DNA of 64,000 nucleotides from an uncultured Oscillospiraceae bacterium (GCA_934512135.1 CAKSWT010000015.1:17048-81047), one strand, 5' to 3'. Numbered from the stretch's first letter, positions 23,930-33,454 are shown. Program-made: numbers and translations. Notes: a model not told the origin generated them from the letters alone.

Positions 23930-25213
23930 ATGTCTGAATATCGTTTTGAAACATTGCAGCTTCACGTGGGCCAGGAGCAGGCCGATCCCACCACCGACGC
24001 CCGGGCCGTTCCCATTTATCAAACCACCTCCTATGTGTTCCACAACTCCCAGCACGCCGCGGCTCGGTTTGGTCTGGCCGATGCCGGCAATATTTACGGC
24101 CGTCTCACCAACTCCACCCAGGATGTGCTGGAGAAGCGCGTTGCGGCGCTGGAGGGAGGCGTGGCCGGTTTGGCTCTGGCCTCCGGCGCAGCCGCCATCA
24201 CCTACACCATCCAGGCTCTGGCGGCAAAGGGCGAGCACATTGTGGCCCAAAAGACCATCTACGGCGGCAGCTCCAACCTGCTGGAGCACACCCTGCCGCT
24301 GTATGGCATTGACACCACCTTTGTCAACATCCATGACCTGCAGGAGGTAGAGAATGCCATTGAGGAGCGCACCAAGGCCATCTACATCGAGACCCTGGGC
24401 AACCCCAATTCCGACATTCCTGACATTGACGCCCTGGCGGCCATCGCCCACCGGCACGGCCTGCCCCTGGTCATCGACAACACCTTTGGCACCCCCTATC
24501 TGATCCGTCCCATCGAGCACGGGGCCGACATTGTGGTCCATTCCGCCACCAAGTTCCTCGGCGGACACGGCACCACCCTGGGCGGCATTATTGTGGACGG
24601 CGGTACCTTTGACTGGGCGGCTTCCGGCCGCTATCCCTGGATTTCCGCCCCCAACCCCAGCTATCACGGGGTAAAATTCACCGAGGCTGCCGGTCCTGCC
24701 GCCTTTGTCACCTACGTCAGAGCCATTCTTCTCCGGGACACCGGAGCCACCATCTCTCCCTTTAATGCGTTTCTGCTGCTTCAGGGGGTGGAAACCCTGT
24801 CCCTGCGGCTGGACCGCCACATTGAAAACACCAAAAAGGTGGTGGAGTTCCTGGTAAACCATCCCCAGGTGGAGCATGTAAACCATCCCTCCCTAGCCAA
24901 CCACCCGGACCATGCGCTCTACGAGAAGTATTTCCCCAACGGCGGCGCCTCCATCTTCACCTTTGAGATCAAGGGCGGCCAGGAGGAGGCCTTCCGGTTT
25001 ATCGACAATCTGAAGATTTTCTCTCTGCTGGCCAACGTGGCGGATGTAAAATCCCTGGTGATTCATCCTGCCACCACCACCCATTCCCAGCTGTCTCCCC
25101 AGGAGCTGCTGGATGTGGGCATCCGGCCCAACACCATCCGGCTGTCCATTGGCACCGAGCATATCGACGACATTCTCGCAGACCTGCAGCATGGCTTTGA
25201 CGCAGTAAAATAA
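23930..25213 (+). CDS. metY: O-acetylhomoserine (thiol)-lyase
   Basis: PLP enzyme of the Cys/Met-metabolism family that makes homocysteine from O-acetylhomoserine and sulfide (direct sulfhydrylation). It has 427 residues, the usual MetY length and longer than MetB/MetC (about 390). Motifs: IYQTTSYVF, the NIYGRLTN segment, the YIETLGNP loop, the PLP-Asp in VIDNTFGTP, and Lys208 in HSATKFLGGHG. Start ATG 23930 has a moderate AAGAGG. A leader of about 250 nt with a small ORF precedes it, so attenuation by sulfur amino acids is likely. No SAM riboswitch core or T-box was recognised in the leader. Confidence 0.95.
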   Translation: MSEYRFETLQLHVGQEQADPTTDARAVPIYQTTSYVFHNSQHAAARFGLADAGNIYGRLTNSTQDVLEKRVAALEGGVAGLALASGAAAITYTIQALAAKGEHIVAQKTIYGGSSNLLEHTLPLYGIDTTFVNIHDLQEVENAIEERTKAIYIETLGNPNSDIPDIDALAAIAHRHGLPLVIDNTFGTPYLIRPIEHGADIVVHSATKFLGGHGTTLGGIIVDGGTFDWAASGRYPWISAPNPSYHGVKFTEAAGPAAFVTYVRAILLRDTGATISPFNAFLLLQGVETLSLRLDRHIENTKKVVEFLVNHPQVEHVNHPSLANHPDHALYEKYFPNGGASIFTFEIKGGQEEAFRFIDNLKIFSLLANVADVKSLVIHPATTTHSQLSPQELLDVGIRPNTIRLSIGTEHIDDILADLQHGFDAVK

Positions 25214-25235
25214 CCCGATCCCTCCAAAATAGTTT

Positions 25236-25270
25236 CGCCCGCTATGGCCTTTGCCATAGCGGGCGTATTT
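25236..25270. terminator. Terminator shared by metY and trkH
   Basis: A perfect 13-bp stem (25236-25248 with 25253-25265) with a CTTT loop, followed by TATTTTA on the plus side. It lies between converging stops and touches the trkH stop codon. Confidence 0.85.
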
Positions 25271-26721
25271 TATGTGTGACGTTTCCAGGTCGCCGGCAGG
25301 AAGAAGATCAGCAGGGGATAGATTTCCAGCCGGCCCGCCAGCATATCAAAAATCAAAACCACCTTGGATCGCCAGGAGAAGGCCGAAAAATTCCCCACGG
25401 GACCAACCATATCCAGGCCGGGACCGATGTTGTTGATGGTGGCGGCAACTGCGGTAAAGTTTGTCACCGGATCAAATCCGTCCAGAGACAGGATCATAAC
25501 GCTTACCGCGAAAATCACGCCGAACACCACCATATACACAAAGGTGTTTTGAATGGTCCCGTCCTCCACGGTTTTCCCGTCCATCCGCAGATGCCGCACC
25601 GAGCGGGGATGGGACATCCGGCGGAGCTCCTTGCTCACGGCCTTGAAATAGATGAGGAAGCGGCTGATCTTGATGCCGCCGCCGGTGGATCCGGCGCAGG
25701 CGCCGGTGAACATAATCAGCACCAGCATCATCCGGCTGTAAGAGGGCCACAGATTGAAGTCCGCCGTGGCAAAGCCTGTGGTGGTCATCACCGAGGACAC
25801 GCTGAAGAAGGCGTCAATGGGCTGGGCCTGATGGCCGATCACCCCTCCGTGGTAGAGGTTGATGAGAATGGTAAGGGACGCAAAGAAGAAAATCCCCAAA
25901 TACCACCGCACCTCCTCCATTTTGAAGGCGTCCCTCAGCCGCCGAAGGATCAGCAGGTAGTAGAAGTTGAAGTTGATGCCAAACAGTAGCATAAACACGG
26001 TGTCCGCCACCTTGCAGAACATGCTGTAGTCATTAAAGCTGGAGGCCACCACCCCGAATCCGCCGGTTCCCGCGGTGCCAAAGGTCATACAGGCCGCATC
26101 AAACACCGGCATGCCTCCAATCAGCAGCACCAGGAAGCACAGAATGCTCAGCCCCAGATAAATGCCGTAGAGCCACGCAGCTGAGGAACGCATTTTGGGA
26201 GAGAGCTTGTCCACAGTGGGACCGGGACTCTCCGCCCGCATCAGATAGAGATTCTGACCGCCGGAGCCGGACAAGGGGAGAATTGCCAGCATAAACACCA
26301 GCACGCCCATTCCTCCGATCCAATGGGAAAAGCTCCGCCAAAACAGCATGCACCTGTCCAGGGCCTCCACATGCTGCAAAATGCTGGACCCGGTGGTGGT
26401 AAATCCGGAAACCATCTCAAAGAGCGCATCCAGGTAGTGCGGGATCTGCTTGGTCATGCAGAAGGGGACCGCCCCCACCGCCGACAGCACAAACCAGCTC
26501 AGCGCCGTGGCCACCAATCCCTCTCGGGCATAGAAGGCGGTGTTCTTGGGCTTCCTCACCAGAAAGATCAGCCCAATCAGGGCCGTAACCCCGGCACAGA
26601 TCACAAAACTCCAGGCGCTCCGCTCTCCATAGCCAAAGCCTACCGCCGCCGGAAGGAGCATCAGCGCCGCCTCGATTTCCATTACGCTTGCCACAATATA
26701 GGCGATCATGGGAAGGTTCAT
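25270..26721 (-). CDS. trkH: TrkH/KtrB family potassium uptake channel subunit
   Basis: Membrane pore of the Trk/Ktr potassium uptake system, 483 residues. The four pore-loop filter motifs are visible in order: SGFTTTGSS, FGTAGTGGFG, SSVMTTTGFA and ATINNIGPG. ATG 26721 is chosen as the start rather than a TTG six bases earlier, because GAGG lies about 8 nt upstream. It starts 2 bp after the trkA stop, so the cytosolic gating subunit and the pore are co-translated. In Firmicutes such channels are common c-di-AMP targets; a c-di-AMP receptor (DarA) is encoded at 60026-60346. Confidence 0.95.
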   Translation of the reverse strand: MNLPMIAYIVASVMEIEAALMLLPAAVGFGYGERSAWSFVICAGVTALIGLIFLVRKPKNTAFYAREGLVATALSWFVLSAVGAVPFCMTKQIPHYLDALFEMVSGFTTTGSSILQHVEALDRCMLFWRSFSHWIGGMGVLVFMLAILPLSGSGGQNLYLMRAESPGPTVDKLSPKMRSSAAWLYGIYLGLSILCFLVLLIGGMPVFDAACMTFGTAGTGGFGVVASSFNDYSMFCKVADTVFMLLFGINFNFYYLLILRRLRDAFKMEEVRWYLGIFFFASLTILINLYHGGVIGHQAQPIDAFFSVSSVMTTTGFATADFNLWPSYSRMMLVLIMFTGACAGSTGGGIKISRFLIYFKAVSKELRRMSHPRSVRHLRMDGKTVEDGTIQNTFVYMVVFGVIFAVSVMILSLDGFDPVTNFTAVAATINNIGPGLDMVGPVGNFSAFSWRSKVVLIFDMLAGRLEIYPLLIFFLPATWKRHT

Positions 26722-26723
26722 AT

Positions 26724-28085
26724 TCAATACCTCACAATGTCGCCCAGATCCCGGACGCCTCGACGGGTGGTGACGATTACCACAATATCCTCCTCTTCGA
26801 TGGTATCCTGGCCGGTGGGAGTGATGATTCTCCCGTGGCGGTTAATGCTGCACACCAAAAGATTTTTCTTTAGGCCAAGCTCCTGGAGCTTCACCCCTAC
26901 AATATTGGTGGAGCCGGGGCGGACCACAAACTCCATGGCCTCCACCTGGCCGTCCAGCAGGCGGTAGAGGGTCTCTACGTTGTTGCCGCTGGCGTTTTCC
27001 ATAGCCCGGACATAGCGGACAATGGATTCCGCCGTGATGTTCTTCGGATACACCACGGAGCCCAGATTCAGCTCCTCCACAACCTCCTCAAAGTCGATTC
27101 GGCTGATCTTGGTGACCACCTTGGCCTGGGACACCTTTCCGGCATACAGTGCCAGCATAATGTTTTCCTCATCCAGTCCGGTCAGGCAGACAAAGGCCTC
27201 TGCGTTGGGAAGCCCTTCCTCCTCCAGGAGCTTTTTGTCGCTGCAGTCCCCGTGGATAATGTGGGCCTTGGGCAACAGATCCGCCAGCAGCTCACACCGT
27301 GCCCGGTCGGTCTCAATGATCTTGACCTGCACTCCCGTCCGCTGGAGCATCATGGCAAGGTATACCGCCGTGCTGCCGCCGCCGGCGATGGTCACCGCAT
27401 GGATGGGCTTTTTCCGCAGATGCAGCCGGTGGAGCACTGCGGCGATTTCGCTCATGGGAATCACCACGGAGACCTTGTCTCCGGCCTGAAGATCCGTTGT
27501 GCCGCTGGGGATCACGATTTCGCCTCCGCGCTCCCGGATACAGACCAGCATCTTGCCTCCCAGCATACTGTTGACTTCCATCATGTTCTTCCCGTTCAGA
27601 GGAGAATCCTCCTGAATGCGGAACCGGATCATATTGACCTTTCCCTTGTCGAAGGTATCCACATCCAGCGCCGAAGGGATTTGCAGCAGTCGGAAAATAT
27701 CCTGGGCCGCCTGCCACTCGGGGTTGATGGCCATGGAAAGGCCCAGCTCATCCTTGATAAACCGTATGTCCTCGTAGTAGCTTGGGTCCCGGACTCGGGC
27801 AATGGTCTGGCATCTGCCCGCCTTCCGGCCGATCAGGCAGGAGAGCATATTCAGCTCGTCCCGGTCGGTAACTGCAATCAACAGATCCGCCTGATTGATG
27901 CCCGCCTCCACCAGCACTCTGTGGGAGGTGCCGTTTCCGGCCACCCCCTGAATATCCATGGAATTCACCGCGGCCTCCAGACTCTCTCGGTCTGTGTCCA
28001 CCAGGGTAATGGCATGCCCCTCCTGCCGGAGCTGCTGTGCCAGGGTCAGGCCCACTTTTCCGCAGCCCACAATCACGATATTCAT
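26724..28085 (-). CDS. trkA: Trk system potassium uptake protein TrkA
   Basis: Cytosolic gating subunit with two tandem RCK units, 453 residues. The first Rossmann fold begins VIVGCGKVGLTLA, the second AVTIAGGGSTAVYLA near residue 230; each is followed by a TrkA-C domain (around FRIQEDSPLNGK and VVRPGSTNIVG). ATG 28085 with GAGAGG upstream is the start; the longer in-frame extension is rejected. It lies 53 bp downstream of murJ and directly upstream of trkH, forming a murJ-trkA-trkH unit. Confidence 0.95.
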   Translation of the reverse strand: MNIVIVGCGKVGLTLAQQLRQEGHAITLVDTDRESLEAAVNSMDIQGVAGNGTSHRVLVEAGINQADLLIAVTDRDELNMLSCLIGRKAGRCQTIARVRDPSYYEDIRFIKDELGLSMAINPEWQAAQDIFRLLQIPSALDVDTFDKGKVNMIRFRIQEDSPLNGKNMMEVNSMLGGKMLVCIRERGGEIVIPSGTTDLQAGDKVSVVIPMSEIAAVLHRLHLRKKPIHAVTIAGGGSTAVYLAMMLQRTGVQVKIIETDRARCELLADLLPKAHIIHGDCSDKKLLEEEGLPNAEAFVCLTGLDEENIMLALYAGKVSQAKVVTKISRIDFEEVVEELNLGSVVYPKNITAESIVRYVRAMENASGNNVETLYRLLDGQVEAMEFVVRPGSTNIVGVKLQELGLKKNLLVCSINRHGRIITPTGQDTIEEEDIVVIVTTRRGVRDLGDIVRY

Positions 28086-28138
28086 AGTATCCTCTCTTCT
28101 TTTCTCTCTGTTCTTCCCGCCCGGTTCAGGGCAGACTG

Positions 28139-29686
28139 TCATTTTTTCAGCCGCTTCCGCAGCATATCCACTTCCGGCAGCCCCAGCAGGATTGCCAGAA
28201 GAAAATAGACCAAAATTCCACCGGCAGCCGGAATGCCCAATGCCAGCACCCGGCCCACCAGGCCATCCGGCAGCCAGCCGCTCACCAGACGGTCCACGGC
28301 ATACACCGCCACGGCCATCACACTGGCGGCGGCGGCCATTTTAAGGAGCCCCAACCAAAATCCACGGTCCAGTGCCCCAGGATACCGCCGCATCATGGGG
28401 ATCAGCAGCACCACCCCAGACACTGTGGCGGATATGGCCGTGGCCAGGGACAACCCCGCCACATCCATGGAATCCGTCAGCACCAGGCACAGCACCAGAT
28501 TCACCACAATGGAAATAACCCCGGAGATCAGCGGCGTCTTGCCGTCCTGCTCCGCGTAAAAGGCCCGGGACAACACATTCTGGACGCCGTATCCCACCAT
28601 ACCCAGACTCATAAAGGAAAGCGCCCGGGCGGTAATTGCCGTGGAATTGGCATCCCAGCTCTTCCACTCGTAGAGCAGCCGGACCAGGGGCCGGGCCATG
28701 AGCATCAGCCCCAGCATCATCGGCAGCAGCAAAAACAAAATACTCCGAAGGGATTCCGCCACCAGCTCCCCCAGCTCCTGAGATTTTCCACTGGTGCTCA
28801 GGCGGCTCATCTCCGGGAATATCACATTGGTCACAGAGAGCACCAGGATTCCGGCAATCATGGTGTACAGGGTATTGGCATAGTCCATGGCGCTGGCCCC
28901 TGCGCCCGCAAAAAGGTGGGTGGCAAAGCGGGTGGAGATCAGCTGGTTCACCGGCTGGATCCAGGTGGAAACCATCACCGGAAGCATCAAAAAGAACACC
29001 TGCCGGAGGCCGGGATGCCGCAGCTGGGGACGGTACCGAAATCCGTTTTTCCGCAGCCAGGGCACTTGAATCAGGGCCTGGGCCGCCCATCCCAGGAGAA
29101 AGGCCCAGGCGAGGCCGTAGATGCCAAATCTGCGGCAAAACAGCAAGTAATATAAGATAACAATTCCATTGGAGACCACACTGATGGCCGCAGGGATATA
29201 GAACTCCCCCAGAGACTGAAGCACCCCCACCATGGAAAAGGCGATTCCCGTAAAGAACACCGTCGGAAACAGCAGCCGCAGCAGATTGACACACAGCGCC
29301 GCAGTCTCTCCGTCAAAGCCGTCCGCCAGCAGCGACACAATGGGCTCCGCAAAGGCGATTCCCAGGGCAGAGAACAGGGCCGTCAGCAGCCCCACCCAGG
29401 TAAAAAAGCTCCTGGACAGATGAAATGCATCCTCTTTTCCGTGCTGCTCCAACCGATCGGCAAATACGGGGATAAAGCTGGCGGAAATTGCGGATGCAAA
29501 AATCGCGTCAAAGAAGGTCCTGGGAATGCGGCTGGCCACCTGAAACGCCATGCTTTCCATTCCGGTGGCAAAGTTGTGCCCCAGCAGCATATCTCGCACC
29601 AATCCCATAATCTTGCCCACCAAGGTGATCAGCATGATCAGACTGACGGTTTTCATACGGCTGGTCTTGTTTGGTTCCTGCCCCAT
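28139..29686 (-). CDS. murJ: Lipid II flippase MurJ
   Basis: A 14-helix membrane protein of the MVF family that flips lipid-linked peptidoglycan precursor, 515 residues. The N-terminal LITLVGKIMGLVRDMLLG, with the essential Arg near helix 1, and the following A-F-x-V-A-S-R-I-P segment are diagnostic. Start ATG 29686 has AAAGGAG. First gene of the murJ-trkAH unit, driven by the promoter at 29730-29758. Coupling cell-wall export with potassium uptake in one transcript suggests turgor/growth coordination (inference). Confidence 0.93.
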   Translation of the reverse strand: MGQEPNKTSRMKTVSLIMLITLVGKIMGLVRDMLLGHNFATGMESMAFQVASRIPRTFFDAIFASAISASFIPVFADRLEQHGKEDAFHLSRSFFTWVGLLTALFSALGIAFAEPIVSLLADGFDGETAALCVNLLRLLFPTVFFTGIAFSMVGVLQSLGEFYIPAAISVVSNGIVILYYLLFCRRFGIYGLAWAFLLGWAAQALIQVPWLRKNGFRYRPQLRHPGLRQVFFLMLPVMVSTWIQPVNQLISTRFATHLFAGAGASAMDYANTLYTMIAGILVLSVTNVIFPEMSRLSTSGKSQELGELVAESLRSILFLLLPMMLGLMLMARPLVRLLYEWKSWDANSTAITARALSFMSLGMVGYGVQNVLSRAFYAEQDGKTPLISGVISIVVNLVLCLVLTDSMDVAGLSLATAISATVSGVVLLIPMMRRYPGALDRGFWLGLLKMAAAASVMAVAVYAVDRLVSGWLPDGLVGRVLALGIPAAGGILVYFLLAILLGLPEVDMLRKRLKK

Positions 29687-29729
29687 GGACGGCTCCTTTC
29701 CGATATTTAGAAGTATTCATTGTTTGGTA

Positions 29730-29758
29730 AGTATAGCACAGCCAAAATAGCTTGTCAA
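29730..29758 (-). promoter_or_regulatory. Promoter of murJ-trkA-trkH
   Basis: Minus strand: TTGACA (29753-29758), 17-bp spacer, TATACT (29730-29735). Confidence 0.9.
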
Positions 29759-29852
29759 TACAGCCACTTCCACGGGCACCCCCCAGAAAACCCCCAGTGT
29801 CCCATGTCCCGGCTCCGGTCCCGGGGAGGGGGCGGCCAGGCGGGATTTTCCC

Positions 29853-29881
29853 TTGACATCCCCCCATCCGTATATTAAAAT
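29853..29881 (+). promoter_or_regulatory. Promoter of tRNA-Leu
   Basis: TTGACA (29853-29858), 17-bp spacer, TAAAAT (29876-29881), 14 bp before the mature tRNA 5' end. Confidence 0.8.
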
Positions 29882-29894
29882 GTTCTTGTTTCCT

Positions 29895-29981
29895 GCGGGT
29901 ATGGTGAAATAGGTAGACACAAGAGACTTAAAATCTCTCGGGAGCAATCTCGTGCCGGTTCGAGCCCGGCTACCCGCACCA
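29895..29981 (+). tRNA. tRNA-Leu (anticodon TAA)
   Basis: Acceptor arms GCGGGTA (29895-29901) and TACCCGC (29971-29977), discriminator A and an encoded CCA. A long variable arm marks a class II tRNA; the anticodon TAA is at 29929-29931 in the loop CTTAAAA. T-loop GGTTCGAGCC is canonical. Confidence 0.97.
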
Positions 29982-30021
29982 CACCGCCGCGTTCCTTCCA
30001 GAGGCCGCGGCGGTGTCTTTT
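29982..30021 (+). terminator. tRNA-Leu terminator
   Basis: An 11-bp GC stem (about 29981-29991 with 30006-30016) is followed by CTTTTTG. Confidence 0.85.
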
Positions 30022-30041
30022 TGTTTCCTTTTACCAGGCAG

Positions 30042-30080
30042 TGCGCCCCGCAGAACCAACTCCTGGTGCTGCGGGGCGCA
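30042..30080 (-). terminator. Hairpin downstream of the solute-binding protein gene
   Basis: A perfect 11-bp stem TGCGCCCCGCA (30042-30052 with 30070-30080) lies 25 bp past the stop on the minus strand. There is no T tract on that side; the plus side has TCTTATTT. Confidence 0.5.
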
Positions 30081-30105
30081 TCTTATTTAATAGGTATTGA
30101 GGCGA

Positions 30106-31848
30106 TTACTGGGCCATATACCGGTCATAAGCCTCCTGCTTAATCTCCAGGGCACGGGTCAGGCCCATGGTGCGGACCTTTTCCACATAGCTGTCGTAAT
30201 CCTTCTCAATGTCCATGTCGCCGGTGATAAACTTATCACGGCACTCCAGGGCATAGGACTCGTAGTCGGCAGCCAGCTTGCTGATTTCATAGGTCTCGTC
30301 GATGGTCAGCTTTGCCACATAGGGGTAGGAATCCCGGTTGTCCCGGCTGGCAGACCACACCTCAAAGGCACCGGCCTCATCCTCGTTGAAGGTCGCCAGC
30401 AGCTTGGAGTTGGAGCTCCAGGTGGGAGTGTTGTTCCGGCCGGTGTAGAAGGACACCGCATCGCCGGCTGCCACATCGGGATTGTTTAGAACCGTGTCGG
30501 TAAACTGGGGCTTTCCGTTGACCACCTCACAGGACAGGCCCTCTACGCCGTAGTTGGCCAGCTGAATGCCCTGATCGGTAAACCAGAAGTCGCAGTACTG
30601 AATCGCAATCTCAGGATTCTCACACTTGGTGGAGATGCTCATACGCTCTGTGCCGAAGTCATACTCGGTGGTATCCACATGGGTCTTCTCGCCCTTTTCC
30701 TTCACAGGATCCGGCAGGCCCACAAGGCGCAGGTTGGGGTCGTCAGAAATCGCGGAGTACATGCTCATCATCGGCGCACCGTTGAAGAACACGCCGCAGT
30801 TGCCGGAGGTGATTTCAGCCATGCCGCTGGGATCCATTGCGCCGGGCGCATTGGCAAAGTCCCGGGAAATCAGGCCGTCCTCATACCACTGGTGGAGCAT
30901 GGTCAGATACTCCTTGTAGCCCTCGTTGGTGATACCGTCCATAACCGTGCCGTCCTGGACCATCCAATAGGACTCCTTGGCGTTGGTGGCCAGCATGCAG
31001 GGGGCGCCGTAGCCGGCGGCCAGGAAGTTGTCATTGCCCACAGCCGCAGAATCCAGGTAGATGGCGGTGGTGCAGCCATACTTGTTCTTCATGGCCATCA
31101 GCAGCTCATGAAGCTCGTCATAGGTCTCAGGGGTTTCCATGCCCAGATCCTCGATCCAGTCGCCCCGGCCCATCATGCCGAAGAAGGGACCGATAAAGTC
31201 GCTCATCAGCTCGTAGAAGCCGGAGATATGTCCCTCGCTGGTGACGGTGGCAGTCTCCAGGAATCTGGTGCTGGTGCGATAGTGCTGGTAGTGGGGGAAC
31301 AGGTCCTCATAATCCTCCAGCGCCAGGATGATTTCCTCCTCGATGCCGTTGTCATCTCCGTCGGAATACAGGCTGTTGAAGCTGCCGAAGATGTCAGGAT
31401 AATCCTGAGAGGCAATCATCAGGTTAAACTGCTCATTGGCCACCATAAACTCCGCCTGGATAAAGTCCAGGGTCACGCCGGTGACCTCTGCGGCCTCCTG
31501 GAAGTGGGGGTAGTCAAAATAGCCGTTGGGGGCCAGATTTGCCACTGCGCCGCCGGGCTTGGTCTGCCAGTAGGTCAGGGTGATGGGGGTGCCGTCAATG
31601 GGAAGCTCCATGGCGGGGAGCTCCGGGGCCTCCACTGCGGAGCCCATCTCTGCGGAATCCTCCACTGCGGAACCGGGGGCAGCAGGCTCCGCCGGAGTCT
31701 GAGGCGCCTTGGTTTCCTCCGTCTGAGTCTCGTGACCGGAGGCAGGGGCTGCCGCGCTGCCGGACTGCTTGTTGCCACAGCCGGCCATGAGACACAGCAG
31801 AGACGCCAGCGACAAAAGCAGCGCCAGCATACGGTTTGTCTTTTTCAT
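30106..31848 (-). CDS. Extracellular solute-binding lipoprotein (family 1-like), orphan
   Basis: A 580-residue ABC-importer-type substrate-binding lipoprotein. The signal ends at LMAGC (Cys24), followed by a Thr/Glu/Pro/Ala linker to about residue 80. The mature part has the features of clostridial LipO-like sugar-binding proteins: LTYWQTKPGG, DYPDIFG, TYDELHELLMAMKNKYG and a late DFWFTDQGIQLANYG. AGGAGGA precedes the start. No permease or ATPase gene is adjacent, so it must work with components encoded elsewhere or have another role. A diverged paralog is at 61993-63729 (shared LANYG-EG and DYVEK/SYVEK-MGL C-terminal motifs). Ligand unknown; oligosaccharides are usual for the family. Confidence 0.85.
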   Translation of the reverse strand: MKKTNRMLALLLSLASLLCLMAGCGNKQSGSAAAPASGHETQTEETKAPQTPAEPAAPGSAVEDSAEMGSAVEAPELPAMELPIDGTPITLTYWQTKPGGAVANLAPNGYFDYPHFQEAAEVTGVTLDFIQAEFMVANEQFNLMIASQDYPDIFGSFNSLYSDGDDNGIEEEIILALEDYEDLFPHYQHYRTSTRFLETATVTSEGHISGFYELMSDFIGPFFGMMGRGDWIEDLGMETPETYDELHELLMAMKNKYGCTTAIYLDSAAVGNDNFLAAGYGAPCMLATNAKESYWMVQDGTVMDGITNEGYKEYLTMLHQWYEDGLISRDFANAPGAMDPSGMAEITSGNCGVFFNGAPMMSMYSAISDDPNLRLVGLPDPVKEKGEKTHVDTTEYDFGTERMSISTKCENPEIAIQYCDFWFTDQGIQLANYGVEGLSCEVVNGKPQFTDTVLNNPDVAAGDAVSFYTGRNNTPTWSSNSKLLATFNEDEAGAFEVWSASRDNRDSYPYVAKLTIDETYEISKLAADYESYALECRDKFITGDMDIEKDYDSYVEKVRTMGLTRALEIKQEAYDRYMAQ

Positions 31849-31931
31849 CGTTACTCCTCCTAACTGAAGTCTATGGTCAGAATTCGTTGTGTCGTAATAT
31901 TTCCTTCATAGAATCTTCATATTTCAACCAC

Positions 31932-31960
31932 AGTATAGCAGATTATGTCCCTTTTGTCCA
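31932..31960 (-). promoter_or_regulatory. Promoter of the solute-binding protein gene at 30106
   Basis: Minus strand: TGGACA (31955-31960), 17-bp spacer, TATACT (31932-31937). Confidence 0.75.
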
Positions 31961-32012
31961 GTACAAATTGTTGAATTTCGGAACTCCCTTGGAATTCCTT
32001 CGACTCCCCCAC

Positions 32013-32052
32013 AAAAAGAAGTCTGCGCCCCCCAGTTGGGTGACGCAGACTT
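32013..32052 (-). terminator. Terminator of the second CoA-transferase
   Basis: A 9-bp stem (AAGTCTGCG arm, 32019-32027 with 32044-32052) is followed on the minus strand by CTTTTTG. Confidence 0.8.
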
Positions 32053-32074
32053 ATGTAAACCAACAGGTATACCT

Positions 32075-33373
32075 TTACCACAGACGCCAGCGATTTGCCT
32101 GTTCCCGGAGCTCTCCCCGAAAATCCGGATGGGCAATGGCAATCAGATTTTCCACACGCTGCCGAACGCTTCGCCCTCTCAGTGGAGCTATGCCGTATTC
32201 GGTGACCACATAGTCCACCTCATTTCGGCTGAGGGTCACCACGCTGCCGGGCTCCAGCTGTGCTGTGATGCTGGAAACCGTCCCGTTGCGCTTGGTGGAG
32301 GCCATGGCGATAATTCCCCGGCCCCCTTTGGAGTGGACCGCGCCCACCGCCATATCCGACTGGCCTCCGGAGCCGGAATACTGCCGGGAGCCAATGGACT
32401 CCGAACAGACCTGCCCGGTGAGGTCCACAGCCAGACAGGAGTTAATGGACACGAAGTTGTCGTTTCGGGCCACATTGCCGGGGTCGTTAACGGTTTCTCC
32501 CCGGAGCATTCTCACACTGGGGTTTTCATTCAGCAGATCATAGAGCTCCTGGGTGCCGTAGGCGAAGGTCCCCACCATTTTCCCGGGAAAATAGTTTTTC
32601 TTCCGGCCGGTAATAACTCCCGCCTGGACCAGATCCGCCATGGAATTGGTCAGCATCTCCGAGTGAACCCCCAGATCGTGCTTGTCCATCAAGGCCTGGG
32701 CCGCAGCGTCCGGAATACCGCCGATGCCCAGCTGAATGCAGTCCCCGTCCTGGACCATAGAGGCAATGTAGCCGCCTATGGTTTTCTCCAACTCCGTGGG
32801 CTCGCTTTTGGGCAGATAGGGCAGGGGAGTGGCCGCCTCCACCACCATGTCCACGTCTCGAATGTGAACCTCCGTATCCCCATAAATGCTGGGCAGATTG
32901 GGGTTGATCTGCAAAATCACCCGATCCGCCTGTTCCAGAAAGGTCCGCTCATGGATCAGGCACAGGGGAATTTTCATATAGCCATGCTGGTCCATCGGCG
33001 TGGCGGCTGCCAAAAAGACATTGCACCCGTGGACACTGAGCCACCGGGACGCTCCATTGTGCAGGTCCCCCGGGTAGTAGCTGAGCATCCCGGCGTCTCT
33101 GGCCTTCCGAGTTGCTCCCATTAAAAAGGTGATGTCTGTATCAAAGGTGTCCCGATACACAGGGTCGGACAGAAACTCATGTGGCACAAAACACATAGGG
33201 GCGAACAGTCGGAACTTTTTCCCCTTTCCCCGAAGGGTGTGCATGGCGTCAAACAGCGCCGTGGGCTCGTTGGCGCACTGGCTTGTGGCGATGACGTCTC
33301 CATGCTGAAGGGAATCCAGGGCCTCCTCCACTGTCACCAGTTTGCTTTGATATTCCTGCTGATATTGATTCAT
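32075..33373 (-). CDS. Acetyl-CoA hydrolase/transferase family CoA-transferase (second copy)
   Basis: A 432-residue class I CoA-transferase, paralog of 4972-6270, with the catalytic Glu again at residue 239 (GVHSEMLTN). GIGGIPDAAA and VVTEYGIAPLRG are present. ATG 33373 (AAGGAG upstream) is the start; an 11-residue extension is rejected. It is monocistronic. The active-site motif differs from the first copy (HSEM versus HTEM, IGGIP versus FGGLP), suggesting a different acyl-CoA substrate, but which one uses butyryl-CoA cannot be told. Confidence 0.88.
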   Translation of the reverse strand: MNQYQQEYQSKLVTVEEALDSLQHGDVIATSQCANEPTALFDAMHTLRGKGKKFRLFAPMCFVPHEFLSDPVYRDTFDTDITFLMGATRKARDAGMLSYYPGDLHNGASRWLSVHGCNVFLAAATPMDQHGYMKIPLCLIHERTFLEQADRVILQINPNLPSIYGDTEVHIRDVDMVVEAATPLPYLPKSEPTELEKTIGGYIASMVQDGDCIQLGIGGIPDAAAQALMDKHDLGVHSEMLTNSMADLVQAGVITGRKKNYFPGKMVGTFAYGTQELYDLLNENPSVRMLRGETVNDPGNVARNDNFVSINSCLAVDLTGQVCSESIGSRQYSGSGGQSDMAVGAVHSKGGRGIIAMASTKRNGTVSSITAQLEPGSVVTLSRNEVDYVVTEYGIAPLRGRSVRQRVENLIAIAHPDFRGELREQANRWRLW

Positions 33374-33418
33374 GATTGACTTCTCCTTGCTTGCGGTTCC
33401 TAGCACGTATTATCCTAC

Positions 33419-33446
33419 ATTATAATACATTTCCCGCAGATTACAA
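33419..33446 (-). promoter_or_regulatory. Promoter of the second CoA-transferase
   Basis: Minus strand: TTGTAA (33441-33446), 16-bp spacer, TATAAT (33419-33424). It ends 9 bp from the first parS site, so ParB binding and spreading could affect it. Confidence 0.7.
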
Positions 33447-33454
33447 ATGTTTTT

